Source: Zygnema cylindricum (taxonomy: Eukaryota; Streptophyta; Zygnematophyceae; Zygnematales; Zygnemataceae). Taken from it: DNA of 24,434 nt. Shown piece by piece: positions 17,141 through 24,434 of the stretch (the first letter of the stretch is position 1; every line of letters starts with the position of its first letter). The stretch lies in assembly GCA_037447655.1 (NCBI GenBank), contig JBBHKE010001932.1:1-24434 (forward strand). The letters are read 5' to 3'. Below the pieces are notes generated by a model. It searched no databases. It saw nothing but the letters and a program-made list of their open reading frames with translations, and was not told the origin of the DNA. The translations under genes were made by a program, and so were the position numbers.

Positions 17141-17372
17141 CACCGCCCTCGTTATTAGCGTTGAGGATTTATTATTACTGTTAATGCAAAATTAGAATAT
17201 TAAATTAAAATAATAATAAAAAATTTATTAAAACACTGATTTAGTGCAAAGAGGTGTGGCAATTTGTAGTCCACTCTTTTAAATAGTGTTATTAACACTC
17301 TTTTACAATTTTCGGTCAAAAATAATTGTTTGACCAAATTAAAATAGTGTTAGTAACTCTAATAACGATGGA
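17141..17372. mobile_element. Diverged CACCGC-type MITE-like element
   Basis: The left end CACCGCCCTCGTTATTAGCG and right end CTCTAATAACGATG are imperfect inverted repeats resembling the ends of 3914-4452. The interior is AT-rich. Its boundaries are less certain than those of the elements near the left edge. Confidence 0.5.
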
Positions 17373-17385
17373 CACTAATATACCA

Positions 17386-17586
17386 TGTATCGCTATTAGC
17401 GTGTTTTTTTCGCCACTTAAAACATCTTTTCTCCGTGCACACTTGTCGGATTGTGGATCTGACGGTTGCGATTGGAAGATTAGATTCTCACCTTCTGATT
17501 GGTGGTCTCCAATTGAAAACCGGATATGTGTGTTTGAAGAAAAGACGTTTTAAATGGAGAAAGAAACCATTCTCTAATAACGGTAC
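17386..17586. mobile_element. 200-bp MITE-like element, copy 2
   Basis: The ends are GTATCGCTATTAGCGTG and CTCTAATAACGGTAC. An inner inverted repeat runs from TAAAACATCTTTTCTCCGTG to GAAGAAAAGACGTTTTA. The interior GTCGGATTGTGGATCTGACG and GGTCTCCAATTGAAAA match copy 3 at 19302 and, less closely, copy 1 at 5647. It is non-coding; the open frame across it is incidental. Confidence 0.7.
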
Positions 17587-17589
17587 ACA

Positions 17590-18054
17590 CTGTGGTACTA
17601 AAGATGTTTCTCAGATATGACTTTTTAGATTTTTATGTAATAGGTTTGTAGTTTTCTTAAAGAATGCGTACCTTAAAGTACAAGTTGTCTTTATATACTA
17701 CATAGCAAGTATGTGTGAGACTTCATAATATAATACTTGTCGTTCTCTTTGTGTAAAAAACCCTAAAAAAAAAAAAAAAAATCTCGGTATGTTAAAAAAA
17801 AGAACAATTTTTTTTCTCAGTATCCTCAAAAAAAAAACTTTTTTTTTCGTAGCATGCTCAAGAAACAGTATGACTTAGTCTTACCGCAAAGTTCAAGCTT
17901 CATATCCTATCATATTTTACACTTTTTGGGGTTTTCTCGGAACTGTTTCATATTTTTGGTTGGAAATGAAAGTTCAGTATGGTTATGAGTATGTCTTAAG
18001 TTCATCATTTAACGTTGATTTTGGAGTTTTAATGAATTTTAATTGCATGTCTTC
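17590..18054. other. AT-rich stretch with poly-A runs
   Basis: No gene is recognised. Long A and T homopolymers lie at 17760-17850, with a repeated CTCAGTATCCTCAAAAAA-like word. The rest is unremarkable. Confidence 0.5.
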
Positions 18055-18056
18055 TA

Positions 18057-18456
18057 ATTTTGGGTATCGGGTAAAATCATATCGCGATAAGCTCGATATT
18101 CGATATATCGATTATCGATCGATCAGAGGCCTCGATATATAGTACCGCGACCAACATATTATATCGCGATATATTTCGTAAAAGGTGGGTGTTCGTAAAG
18201 ATCCAGTACGGAATACCATACGAAAAATCTAAAAATTTTGCCCCCACCCACCGAGCTACCAGAGGGTGTTGAAAAAAAAATTGACTTAGCGTCACTTTGA
18301 TATATTGCGATTGGAATATATCGTGATATCGGCCGATATATCGCAGAAATATTGTGATATTGAGCTCCTCGATATATCGAAGCGATATATCGATTATCGA
18401 GTACCCAAATTTCGGTACATATCGAATATCGGCAAGGGACCCTCGACGCACAACAC
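18057..18456. mobile_element. 400-bp MITE-like element related to 2379-3078
   Basis: The left end TTGGGTATCGGGTAAAATCA, then ATATCGCGATAA...CGATATTCGATATATCG and GTGGGTGTTCGTA, parallels the left arm of the element at 2379. The right end, GAATATCGGCAAGGGACC then CTCGACGCACAACAC, parallels its interior near 2755-2790. TA flanks the right end (18457-18458) and probably the left (18055-18056). It is rich in ATATCG palindromes and has no coding content. Confidence 0.65.
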
Positions 18457-18462
18457 TAATGT

Positions 18463-19300
18463 CTTCACTTCAAGGATCTAAATATTACTCCGTTTGACGA
18501 CCTTTTCCACGAGAAAAAACCCTAAAAATCCTTAAGAAAACCCTAAAATTTCTCAATAAACCCATGAAATGATTGCTTTTAAAACTCTAAATGATCGAAA
18601 CGAGATTAAAGGAATGCAACTTACGATATTTTGTCACTTACATGTCAATGTCTTTTCCTATTCCTATCGTTCTTTGGTCCCATTGTATGATGCACTTAAA
18701 CAATTCAGTACCCTGATTCCCTCCGTTTGCCTCTGTTTGCCTCCCTTTGTCTCCATTTGCCTCCGTTTGCCTTCGATTGTCTCCCATTTGCTCCGTTTGC
18801 CTTTTAGGGCTTTTGTTTATCTCCGCTTGCTTTTGTTTGCCTCCATTCGCCTTTGTATTGTTGTTTTTTGAAAGTTGTAGTCCTCTCATAATAACGATGT
18901 GAGAGCGATCTTAAGAACTCATGAATGTTTGAGAAGTTCAACTATACTATGTACCAGGATTACTGTGTTAGTAGCTCACTGTACTTCACACTCTAGGCAA
19001 TACAACCGAGTACCGTGATAGAAAACTATTGGACAAGAATCAGAATGTTCCTGTACGAACCAATCAGAATACACTGTTCGTAGTGGCGCAAATAAGTTAG
19101 GTGATACTTCATGAATAAACATACGCCACATGCCCATTTGGTTCTCCAAATTAATCCGTACCAGATTACGTAATCTGTAGTCGAGCGAATCCTTTCCGTA
19201 CACGTTAAAACAAATATACCTTCAATGCTTTCGAAAAGAACGTCCTATAGAACGTGTCATCCCATTTCTGCAGTGTTAAGTGCCTTTTGGGATGTAAACC
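18463..19300. other. Spacer with a CTCCGTTTGC minisatellite
   Basis: Degenerate AAAACCCTAAAAATCC repeats lie at 18515-18562. A tandem array of CTCCGTTTGC-like 10-12-nt units spans about 18717-18860. The rest (18870-19300) includes a 14-bp palindrome AGATTACGTAATCT near 19163. A 75-codon minus-strand open frame at 18976-19203 lacks splice or family support. Confidence 0.6.
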
Positions 19301-19301
19301 A

Positions 19302-19489
19302 CACCGTGAATCGTTCTAGTGTTAATGCTTTTTTTCGACTTTTAAAACATCTTTTCTCGGTTCACACATGTCAAATTGTGGATCTGACTGTTGTTATTAA
19401 ACGGTAGGATTCTCAGCTTCCGACTGGCGGTCTCAAATTGAAAATCGGACAAATATGTACGGAGAAAAGATGTTTAATGAAAACTGGTG
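19302..19489. mobile_element. MITE-like element, copy 3
   Basis: The interior TTAAAACATCTTTTCTCGGT, GTGGATCTGACTGTT, GGCGGTCTCAAATTGAAAA and GGAGAAAAGATGTTTAA closely match copy 2 at 17386-17586. The terminal CACCG...CTGGTG ends are degraded. Confidence 0.6.
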
Positions 19490-20300
19490 TATAGTATAGG
19501 TGGGTGGAAAGAAGGGGAGGGAAGGGAGGGAGAGGGGTGGAAGACTCACTATCTGACAAAGACATTTTGGCTCCTTCTGCTGCCAGTGTTCCCAGAAAAA
19601 GACAAAAGAGGAACAGAACGGAGGAGGAGCTGCACGGAGGGCAAAACGGAAAACTGGAAACTGAACAGTTGCTCACAGATCGCAACAATGAAAAATCCAA
19701 AATGTTTAGAACTAAAAGCCCAAAAAATTGATCCGCAGCCGTACCAAAAAAATGAAATTACCACATTAGAATTTGCATCACTCTAAAACTTTAAATGTAC
19801 TACAGTTTGTCGTCTAGCGCGTTTCAACCCACTTCCGCGTCCCTCCAGCACATCTTTAAACTATACTCAAATCACCTCGCGAGGTGATTTTCACTAAAGT
19901 TTCATGATGTGAACGAATAGGCAGACGTTTTCGCACGCGTCGGAGGTTTTTGAAAACATTTTTGCGCGAAGTACCAAAAAAAAAATCCACTACACGTTTC
20001 CAGCCTGTGCGTACTTTTTTTCCGTGCACTTTTTTCCGTACAGGGGTCGTGGAGGGATCTTAACCAACAGACGCTATTTCTTCAAAAGCGAAGTCCGTGA
20101 AGGAGCCCCTTTCTCTCACCTTCTCCCATTACCGCGTCTGTCTCACAATTCTTGCAATGAAAAACGGCAATAATGGAATCAAATAAAAGATCTCTAAAAA
20201 ATATTACTTTTGACTGTCTTTGGGCGTATTTTGATGGCAAGTAGAGTGAGAAAGGACAAAAAAACAAAATTGGGAAACAATGGCGGAAAGTTTTGGAATT
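19490..20300. other. Spacer with weak open frames and a perfect palindrome
   Basis: A hydrophilic plus-strand frame at about 19535-19731 (LSDKDILAPSAASVPRKRQK onward) has ordinary amino-acid variety. It could be a terminal exon, but no family, start or convincing acceptor was seen. The perfect palindrome at 19869-19890 is listed separately. A minus-strand frame at 20082-20267 is equally unsupported. Confidence 0.4.
19869..19890. repeat. Perfect 22-bp palindrome
   Basis: AAATCACCTCG is followed immediately by its exact complement CGAGGTGATTT, with no spacer and a central CGCG. It could be a dimeric protein-binding site or a relic of element ends. No further evidence. Confidence 0.8.
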
Positions 20301-20319
20301 ATTGACGTCGCCGCTATCA

Positions 20320-21190
20320 AAAGTGAGCGTGGCGTCAAAACGTCACAAACCCTAAACATCTACAATGTCACAAGAAACTAGACGCCTACAACCGTCGCTA
20401 TTTTTTAAACGTCATCAATTGTCGGAAGTTTTGTAGTCGTCTACAACCGTCATAAATTACACCCACGTCTACATCCGTCACAATTTAAAGTAACAATTTC
20501 ATTGCGTTACAGCGCAACGCTTTGAAAGTAGTACGGAAAATCTTCGCTAAAAAACAAAGTAACAAGACTAAGTTTCGGCTACATGGGAAAGTGCCCTAAG
20601 TTTTTAACTCTCTAAGTTCAAGCTCCTAGCGACATTTCCAAGCTCCTCGCCATGTCATCCGCCACGTGGGAATCATTTGGTGCACAGGAAACATGGGACT
20701 TGTTGACAAAATGTCGGTGAACGAATGTTTCTTGTTTGAGGTTTAGGTGACACTCCCAGTGCGGATTTTCGCACATGTACGGATGACAGAAGATCACGTA
20801 CTTTTCGCCAATGTTAGGGTGTTCCTACACAAGCAAAAACTTACTGTAAAAATTTCGACAAACAGTAAATTATTGTGTACGGCATTCGTACACCTACTGA
20901 ATGCTGTGTAGCTATTGTAGGCGTTGTTGTTGCAACAGATAACCACTACACGGAGTAGCGTTATTACAGTTAAACATTTTACAAAAATGTTTAGATCTTT
21001 TGCTCCCAATTTTAGTGGGACAATCTATCTTTTAAGTTTCATTTGAATAAACAAGTTAACTCACCTCAAATCCGTTTTAACAGACGTATGTAGCGTAATA
21101 ATATGATTTAGACGATTATAAGGTGTATTAATTTGAATCGCTAAAACCCTAAACAAAGGTTCTTAATTAGAAACAGCATTTTTACACATG
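20320..21190. other. Spacer with CGTCTACAACCGTCA repeats
   Basis: Three loose copies of CGTCTACAACCGTCATAAAT occur near 20372, 20434 and 20465. The rest is AT-rich and no gene could be supported. Confidence 0.45.
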
Positions 21191-21194
21191 GGAA

Positions 21195-21318
21195 GTGATA
21201 AAAAACCCCAAAAAACCCTGAATAAAAAACCCTAGAAAACCATTAAAAACCCCAAAAAACCCTAAAATACTATAAAAAAACCCTGAAAAACCCCCAAAAA
21301 CCCTAAAAACTCTAAAAA
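21195..21318 (-). repeat. Telomere-like AAAACCCT array (C-rich on plus strand)
   Basis: About fifteen degenerate AAAAACCC(T/C) units, spacing roughly 7-11 nt, resemble a TTTAGGG-type telomere repeat in reverse orientation. The irregular spacing argues against recent telomere DNA. Confidence 0.7.
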
Positions 21319-21329
21319 ACCAAAGCAAC

Positions 21330-21950
21330 ACAATATATGGTTTCAAAACAAAGCAATATAGATTAAAAAAGATAATACAAATGATAGCAAAAATCAAGTA
21401 CAAAAACCCCAATACAAAAAGGCGATACCCCAATATAAAACGCGCCCCAATCCTCGATTTAATCTAATATTAGCATTTATCATCGACAAAATTCCGTATA
21501 CCAGATAAGCTTTTAAACTCGAAAAACTATAAAAGAACTCGAAAAAAACTGAAAAATAACTGAAAAGAAACTCGAAAGAAACTGAAATGAAACTGCAATA
21601 AAACTGCCAAAGAACTGAGAATAAACAGACTTTTCTTTCTTTCTTTCTTTTTGTACATCTCTCTAACCAGATATGGCGTTGAAACCGAAACGAAAGCTTT
21701 TGAAACTGAAATGAAGCTGACTGTTCTTTTTCTATTTCTGTACATCCCTCTCTCCCTGTCTCTCCCTCTCTCTCTCTCTCTCCCTCTTCCTGTTCAAATT
21801 TCTTGTCTTTATCTCGTCACTAAACGCCTTCGATTTGAAACATTTGATTTTTATTCGCTGACCGAAAATCTTTGTAACAGAAAAAAAAAAAAAAACATTT
21901 AAATCGAAACATTTTAACACCGATTGGTCGGTTTCTACAGAAAATATTGG
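21330..21950. other. A-rich stretch with GAAACTGAAAA repeats
   Basis: Units near GAAACTGAAA or GAACTCGAAA recur at about 21515-21620, with short TTTC (21629-21650) and TCTCTC (21750-21790) microsatellites. No gene is supported. Confidence 0.55.
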
Positions 21951-22125
21951 TCATGAAAAAATTTGACCGTTATCCGTTCCGTTTGAGATAAAAGATATAA
22001 AGTACAAAAAAATAAAAAGGAGTGGACAACGAAACAGAAAAAAACAAAAAAAGCCGAGGATGAAGAAGACGAAGAAGGTGAAAAAGACAAAGGAGAAGGG
22101 GGAAAATATCCAAAATTTTCCACAC
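21951..22125 (-). CDS. Possible terminal exon of minus-strand gene (very tentative)
   Basis: On the minus strand, acceptor CCTTTTCAG is followed by a phase that joins the exon at 22667-22419 (one base completing Lys). The frame runs 58 codons to TGA and is extremely hydrophobic (FFTFFVFFILGFFCFFLF), then polar. The same peptide would arise from any AAGAAGAAG-type purine run, so this may be a composition artefact rather than a membrane anchor. Confidence 0.18.
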
Positions 22126-22191
22126 CTGAAAAGGAAAACCTATATATCTTCCAATCTTCCTCCTCCTTTACCACCACACGAGGTCCACTTT

Positions 22192-22412
22192 TTAGGTTTT
22201 CAAGGTTTTCAGGGGTTTTGTAGGGTTTTGTAGGGTTTTCTAGGTCTTTTAGGGTTTTTCAGGGAATTCAGGGTTTCCAGGGGTTTTAAGGGGTTTTTTA
22301 GGGTTTTTAGGGTTTTCTAGGGTTCTTTAGGCTTTCAGGGGTTTAAAGGGTTTCTCAGGGTCTTTAGGGTTTTTAGGATTGTTTTTTCGGGTTTTCTAGG
22401 GTTTTATAGGAT
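22192..22412 (+). repeat. Telomere-like AGGGTTTT array (G-rich on plus strand)
   Basis: About twenty degenerate AGGGTTTT units (variants AGGGGTTTT, AGGTTTTC) run in the orientation opposite to the array at 21195-21318. If the minus-strand gene is real, it lies in the intron directly after the candidate donor at 22418. Confidence 0.8.
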
Positions 22413-22418
22413 TTTCAC

Positions 22419-22667
22419 TTCCATCTCAATTCACTGAACGTGTCAATTTTTCCGGGACGTTTCGTCTCTTTCTGAGAAAAGTCAACTTTGACTTCAAACC
22501 CCATTGCGCCCAGAAAAACCTCCATGTCAAAGTCAACGAGATTCGTCCTTTCTGGGATCCTCTCCACACGACGAGTTGTCACACTCAGAATTGCCTCGAA
22601 ACTGAGACGGGACGCATGGAACATCCCCGGCAGTAAAACACAGTTTTTGAACGTCACGAATACGGAA
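22419..22667 (-). CDS. Candidate exon of unrecognised minus-strand gene
   Basis: Read on the minus strand, a T-rich tract ends ACAAAGCAG. A 249-nt open stretch follows and ends at GGAA|GTGAAA. The frame includes VFVTFKNCVLLPGMFHASRL, ILSVTTRRVERIPERTNLVD and MEVFLGAMGFEVKVDF, varied and non-repetitive in contrast to its surroundings. It starts in phase 2 and ends in phase 2. The phase matches the candidate exon at 24018-23861. I do not recognise the family. Confidence 0.45.
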
Positions 22668-22989
22668 CTGCTTTGTAAAAACGGAACAAAAAAGACAACA
22701 AAAAGACGAAACAAAAAAGAAGAAATGTAAGGAAGTAACAAAAAAGAAGAAATGTAAGAAAGAAACAAAGAAACAGGAAAAGAAGAAGAGAAACAGAAAG
22801 GAGGAAAAAATAAGACGGTCAGTTTACACTTTTTCGACTAAAAATCCTTAGAAATTGTGATAAAGTTGTAAAAAGACCAACGGAATTTGAGCACAAAACT
22901 TTTCAGTTTACCGTACAAAAATCTCAAGTTATCTTATTCACTGCTGTCAGTACATAATCAAAACAAGCAGAAATTAACTAAGACCTATT

Positions 22990-23042
22990 TTTAGGGTTTT
23001 CAAGAGTTTTCTAGGGTTTTTTAGGGCTTTTTAGGGTTTTGA
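22990..23042 (+). repeat. Short AGGGTTTT telomere-like patch
   Basis: About five units of AGGGTTTT with variants lie in an otherwise A-rich region. Confidence 0.6.
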
Positions 23043-23074
23043 AGAAAAACGAGCATAAATTAACTAATGCCTTC

Positions 23075-23255
23075 CAGACAATCCACACTAGTTAAATACA
23101 AATTTGCAAAATAAAACCACATTAATTAAAAAACAATTTTCCAAAATCCACATTAATTAAAAAACGATTTGCAAAAAATCCACATTAATTAACAAAATGT
23201 TTTCCAAAAATCTACATTAATTGACAAACAATTTGCAGAAAAACACAGTAAATTT
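23075..23255. repeat. CACATTAATTAA minisatellite
   Basis: About five units of roughly 35-40 nt, each CCACATTAATTAAAAAAC then a variable ATTTGCAAAA/TTTTCCAAAA part. The first unit is the most diverged (CCACACTAGTTAAATAC). Confidence 0.8.
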
Positions 23256-23494
23256 GACCGGAAGTCGGAACTAAACCGAGAAACAAGTTTTTTACAAAAA
23301 CAAACACCGTATATAGTTAACCAAAAATGCTATAAAAGTTATAATACTCCGATAAAACAAACATAATTGTAATACTCCCATTAAAAAAAACATTCCTGTG
23401 TACTATCAGGTAGAAGAAAATGGTATCCACTGCAATCGACAAGACGTCCAATTAATGATCATCCATACAAAAGTCCACACTAAATACGGTATCT

Positions 23495-23700
23495 CAACAA
23501 TTGACCGTAAATATGTTTCCTTGACAGTAAAACCGTTTCCTTGACAATAATAAATTATGTTTCTGTGACAAGCAATCCGTTCCTTTACCAATAAATAAAC
23601 ATGACACTGTTTCTGACCGCAAATCGGTTTCCGTAACAGTAAATATGTTTCTTTACAAGCAACAGTTAAACTATTTCGTTGACCGTAAATATGGATCTTT
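23495..23700. repeat. GTTTCCTTGACAGTAAA minisatellite
   Basis: Units of about 20-35 nt with ATGTTTCCTTGACAGTAAA cores recur to about 23690, with variants such as GTTTCTGTGACAAGCAA and TTTCGTTGACCGTAAA. Confidence 0.7.
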
Positions 23701-23727
23701 TTCCCTCACACCAAATCTGGTCTGTCG

Positions 23728-23818
23728 AAGGGGAGGGGAGAGAGGGAGAGGGAGAGGGAGAGAGGGCGAGAGGGAGAGGGGGAGGGAAAGGGAGAGAGGG
23801 AGAGGAAAAGAGAGGGGT

Positions 23819-23855
<37 letters not shown>
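23728..23855 (+). repeat. GGGAGA / GAGA purine array
   Basis: The reverse complement of the CCCTCT hexamer, grading into AGAGAG. On the minus strand it is a polypyrimidine tract lying just inside the intron after the candidate exon at 24018-23861. Confidence 0.9.
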
Positions 23856-23860
23856 CCTAC

Positions 23861-24018
23861 CTCCCCACCACTGTGAGACTGCCAGGTGTCCTTTGCCAGA
23901 CGTGCGCCGTCCGATTATCGGCCAATCGCAGCGCAGTAAGATCGGCTCGGAGGTGTCTCGCGGCACTCTCCCCGGCTCTCCGGGCGCCGCCGCGTGTCGT
24001 GTGGAGACGAGCCGACAG
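23861..24018 (-). CDS. Candidate exon of unrecognised minus-strand gene, GC-rich
   Basis: On the minus strand a good acceptor (TTGCTGTTTTTTTGCCAG) and a strong donor (GGAG|GTAGGT) bracket 158 nt of GC- and CpG-rich sequence, quite unlike the AT-rich flanks. In phase 0 it reads LSARLHTTRGGARRAGESAA followed by an amphipathic segment (RHLRADLTALRLADNRTAHV) and WQRTPGSLTVVG. It ends in phase 2 and would join the next candidate exon through Ser. The plus strand is also open here (QLAKKQQQSSDTENGLRQRR, possible donor AAG|GTATTC at about 24087), so the strand is not certain. Confidence 0.4.
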
Positions 24019-24124
24019 CTGGCAAAAAAACAGCAACAAAGCAGTGACACGGAAAATGGTTTGAGACAACGGCGAGACACGGAAAGGTATTCGGCGTTTT
24101 TTTCTGAGATTTTCATGGCTTTTT

Positions 24125-24434
24125 GGAGGTACTTTTAGGGTTTTCTGGTGATGGTTTCTTGGTTAGGGTTTCTAGAGAGGGTTTCCCTCCCACCTCCAAC
24201 TTCCCTCCCTCCCCATCTCCCCACTTCCCTCCCTTTCACCTCCAATTCCCCCCTTCCTTCTCTCCAATTCCCTCTGTCTCACCTCTCACCTCCACCCTCC
24301 CTCCCCCCTTCCCTCCCTTCCTCCCTCCCCCCTTCCCACTTCCTCCCCCCTTCCCTCTCCCTTTCCCCTTCCCTCTCCCTCCCCCTTCCCTCCCTCCCCC
24401 CTTCCCACTTCCTCCCCCCTCTCCCCTCCCTCCC
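24125..24434 (+). repeat. AGGGTTT patch and CT-rich low-complexity end of window
   Basis: A short telomere-like patch (24125-24175) is followed by pyrimidine-rich CCCTCCCCCCTTCCC-type sequence to the window edge. A TTCCCACTTCCTCCCCCC-like unit recurs near 24335 and 24400. No gene is seen. Confidence 0.8.

Noticed and set aside
18976-19203. 75-codon minus-strand frame with varied composition
   Set aside because: No family resemblance, no supporting splice sites, and this length is expected by chance.
19487-19786. Hydrophilic plus-strand frame with a KRQKR basic patch, and its minus-strand counterpart with a signal-peptide-like segment
   Set aside because: Both strands are open over the same short interval, with no clear start, acceptor or recognised domain; kept only as a note in the spacer entry.
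20082-20267. 61-codon minus-strand frame ending in GEGERKGLLHGLRF
   Set aside because: No convincing splice sites and no phase link to the exon candidates at 22419-24018.
21195-21318. A genuine telomere or chromosome end
   Set aside because: Units are irregular in length and sequence, both orientations occur in the window, and the flanks are ordinary DNA.
6337-24434. CRISPR array, tRNA, rRNA or transposase gene
   Set aside because: The tandem repeats have no CRISPR-style constant repeats with unique spacers; no cloverleaf, conserved rRNA segment or DDE-type protein was recognised on either strand.

Overview
This is a eukaryotic genomic window. Its genes are split into short exons joined by GT-AG introns, there are no bacterial-style gene runs, and most of the sequence is simple repeats, diverged minisatellites and small terminal-inverted-repeat (TIR) elements. 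The species cannot be named from the sequence. CpG-containing words such as CCGTAC are common, and degenerate AGGGTTTT / AAAACCCT stretches resemble a TTTAGGG-type telomere repeat, but neither settles the lineage.

Layout. 1-1200: diverged direct and inverted repeats. 1200-2376: AT-rich sequence without a gene. 2379-4498: three TIR elements bounded by TA dinucleotides (2379-3078, 3081-3697, 3914-4452). The first two abut at one shared TA; the third sits inside an older roughly 60-bp tandem array. 4500-6336: AT-rich with one 200-bp TIR element. 6337-7935: a very large CCCTCT hexanucleotide array and its degenerate tail, open in several frames but not coding. 8400-9322: a CT-rich minisatellite and a TA/TATG microsatellite.

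9358-16772 holds the one gene I can identify: a plus-strand, roughly eight-exon member of the SLC19 (reduced folate carrier / thiamine transporter) family. It was assembled from GT-AG exons whose phases agree and whose conceptual protein follows the family from the first membrane helix through the PSE-FL motif to the last helix, about 477 residues. Its introns carry most of the local oddities: a fold-back array of GTCACACTAAT units, several minisatellites, a decayed copy of the 5' end of exon 6, two tandem homologous candidates for the TM10 exon, and about 2 kb of CAGTTTCAGTTACCAG-type repeats before the last exon. The stop codon overlaps an AATAAA signal.

16773-21200: intergenic sequence with G-rich and other low-complexity blocks and four more TIR elements (about 17141, 17386, 18057 and 19302). 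21195-24434: A/G-rich on the plus strand, i.e. pyrimidine-rich on the minus strand, with telomere-like arrays in opposite orientations. Two minus-strand candidate exons (24018-23861 and 22667-22419) have good splice sites and join in phase, suggesting part of an unrecognised gene read leftwards. The window ends in CT-rich simple sequence.

No rRNA, tRNA, CRISPR array, prokaryotic mobile element or transposase gene was seen.
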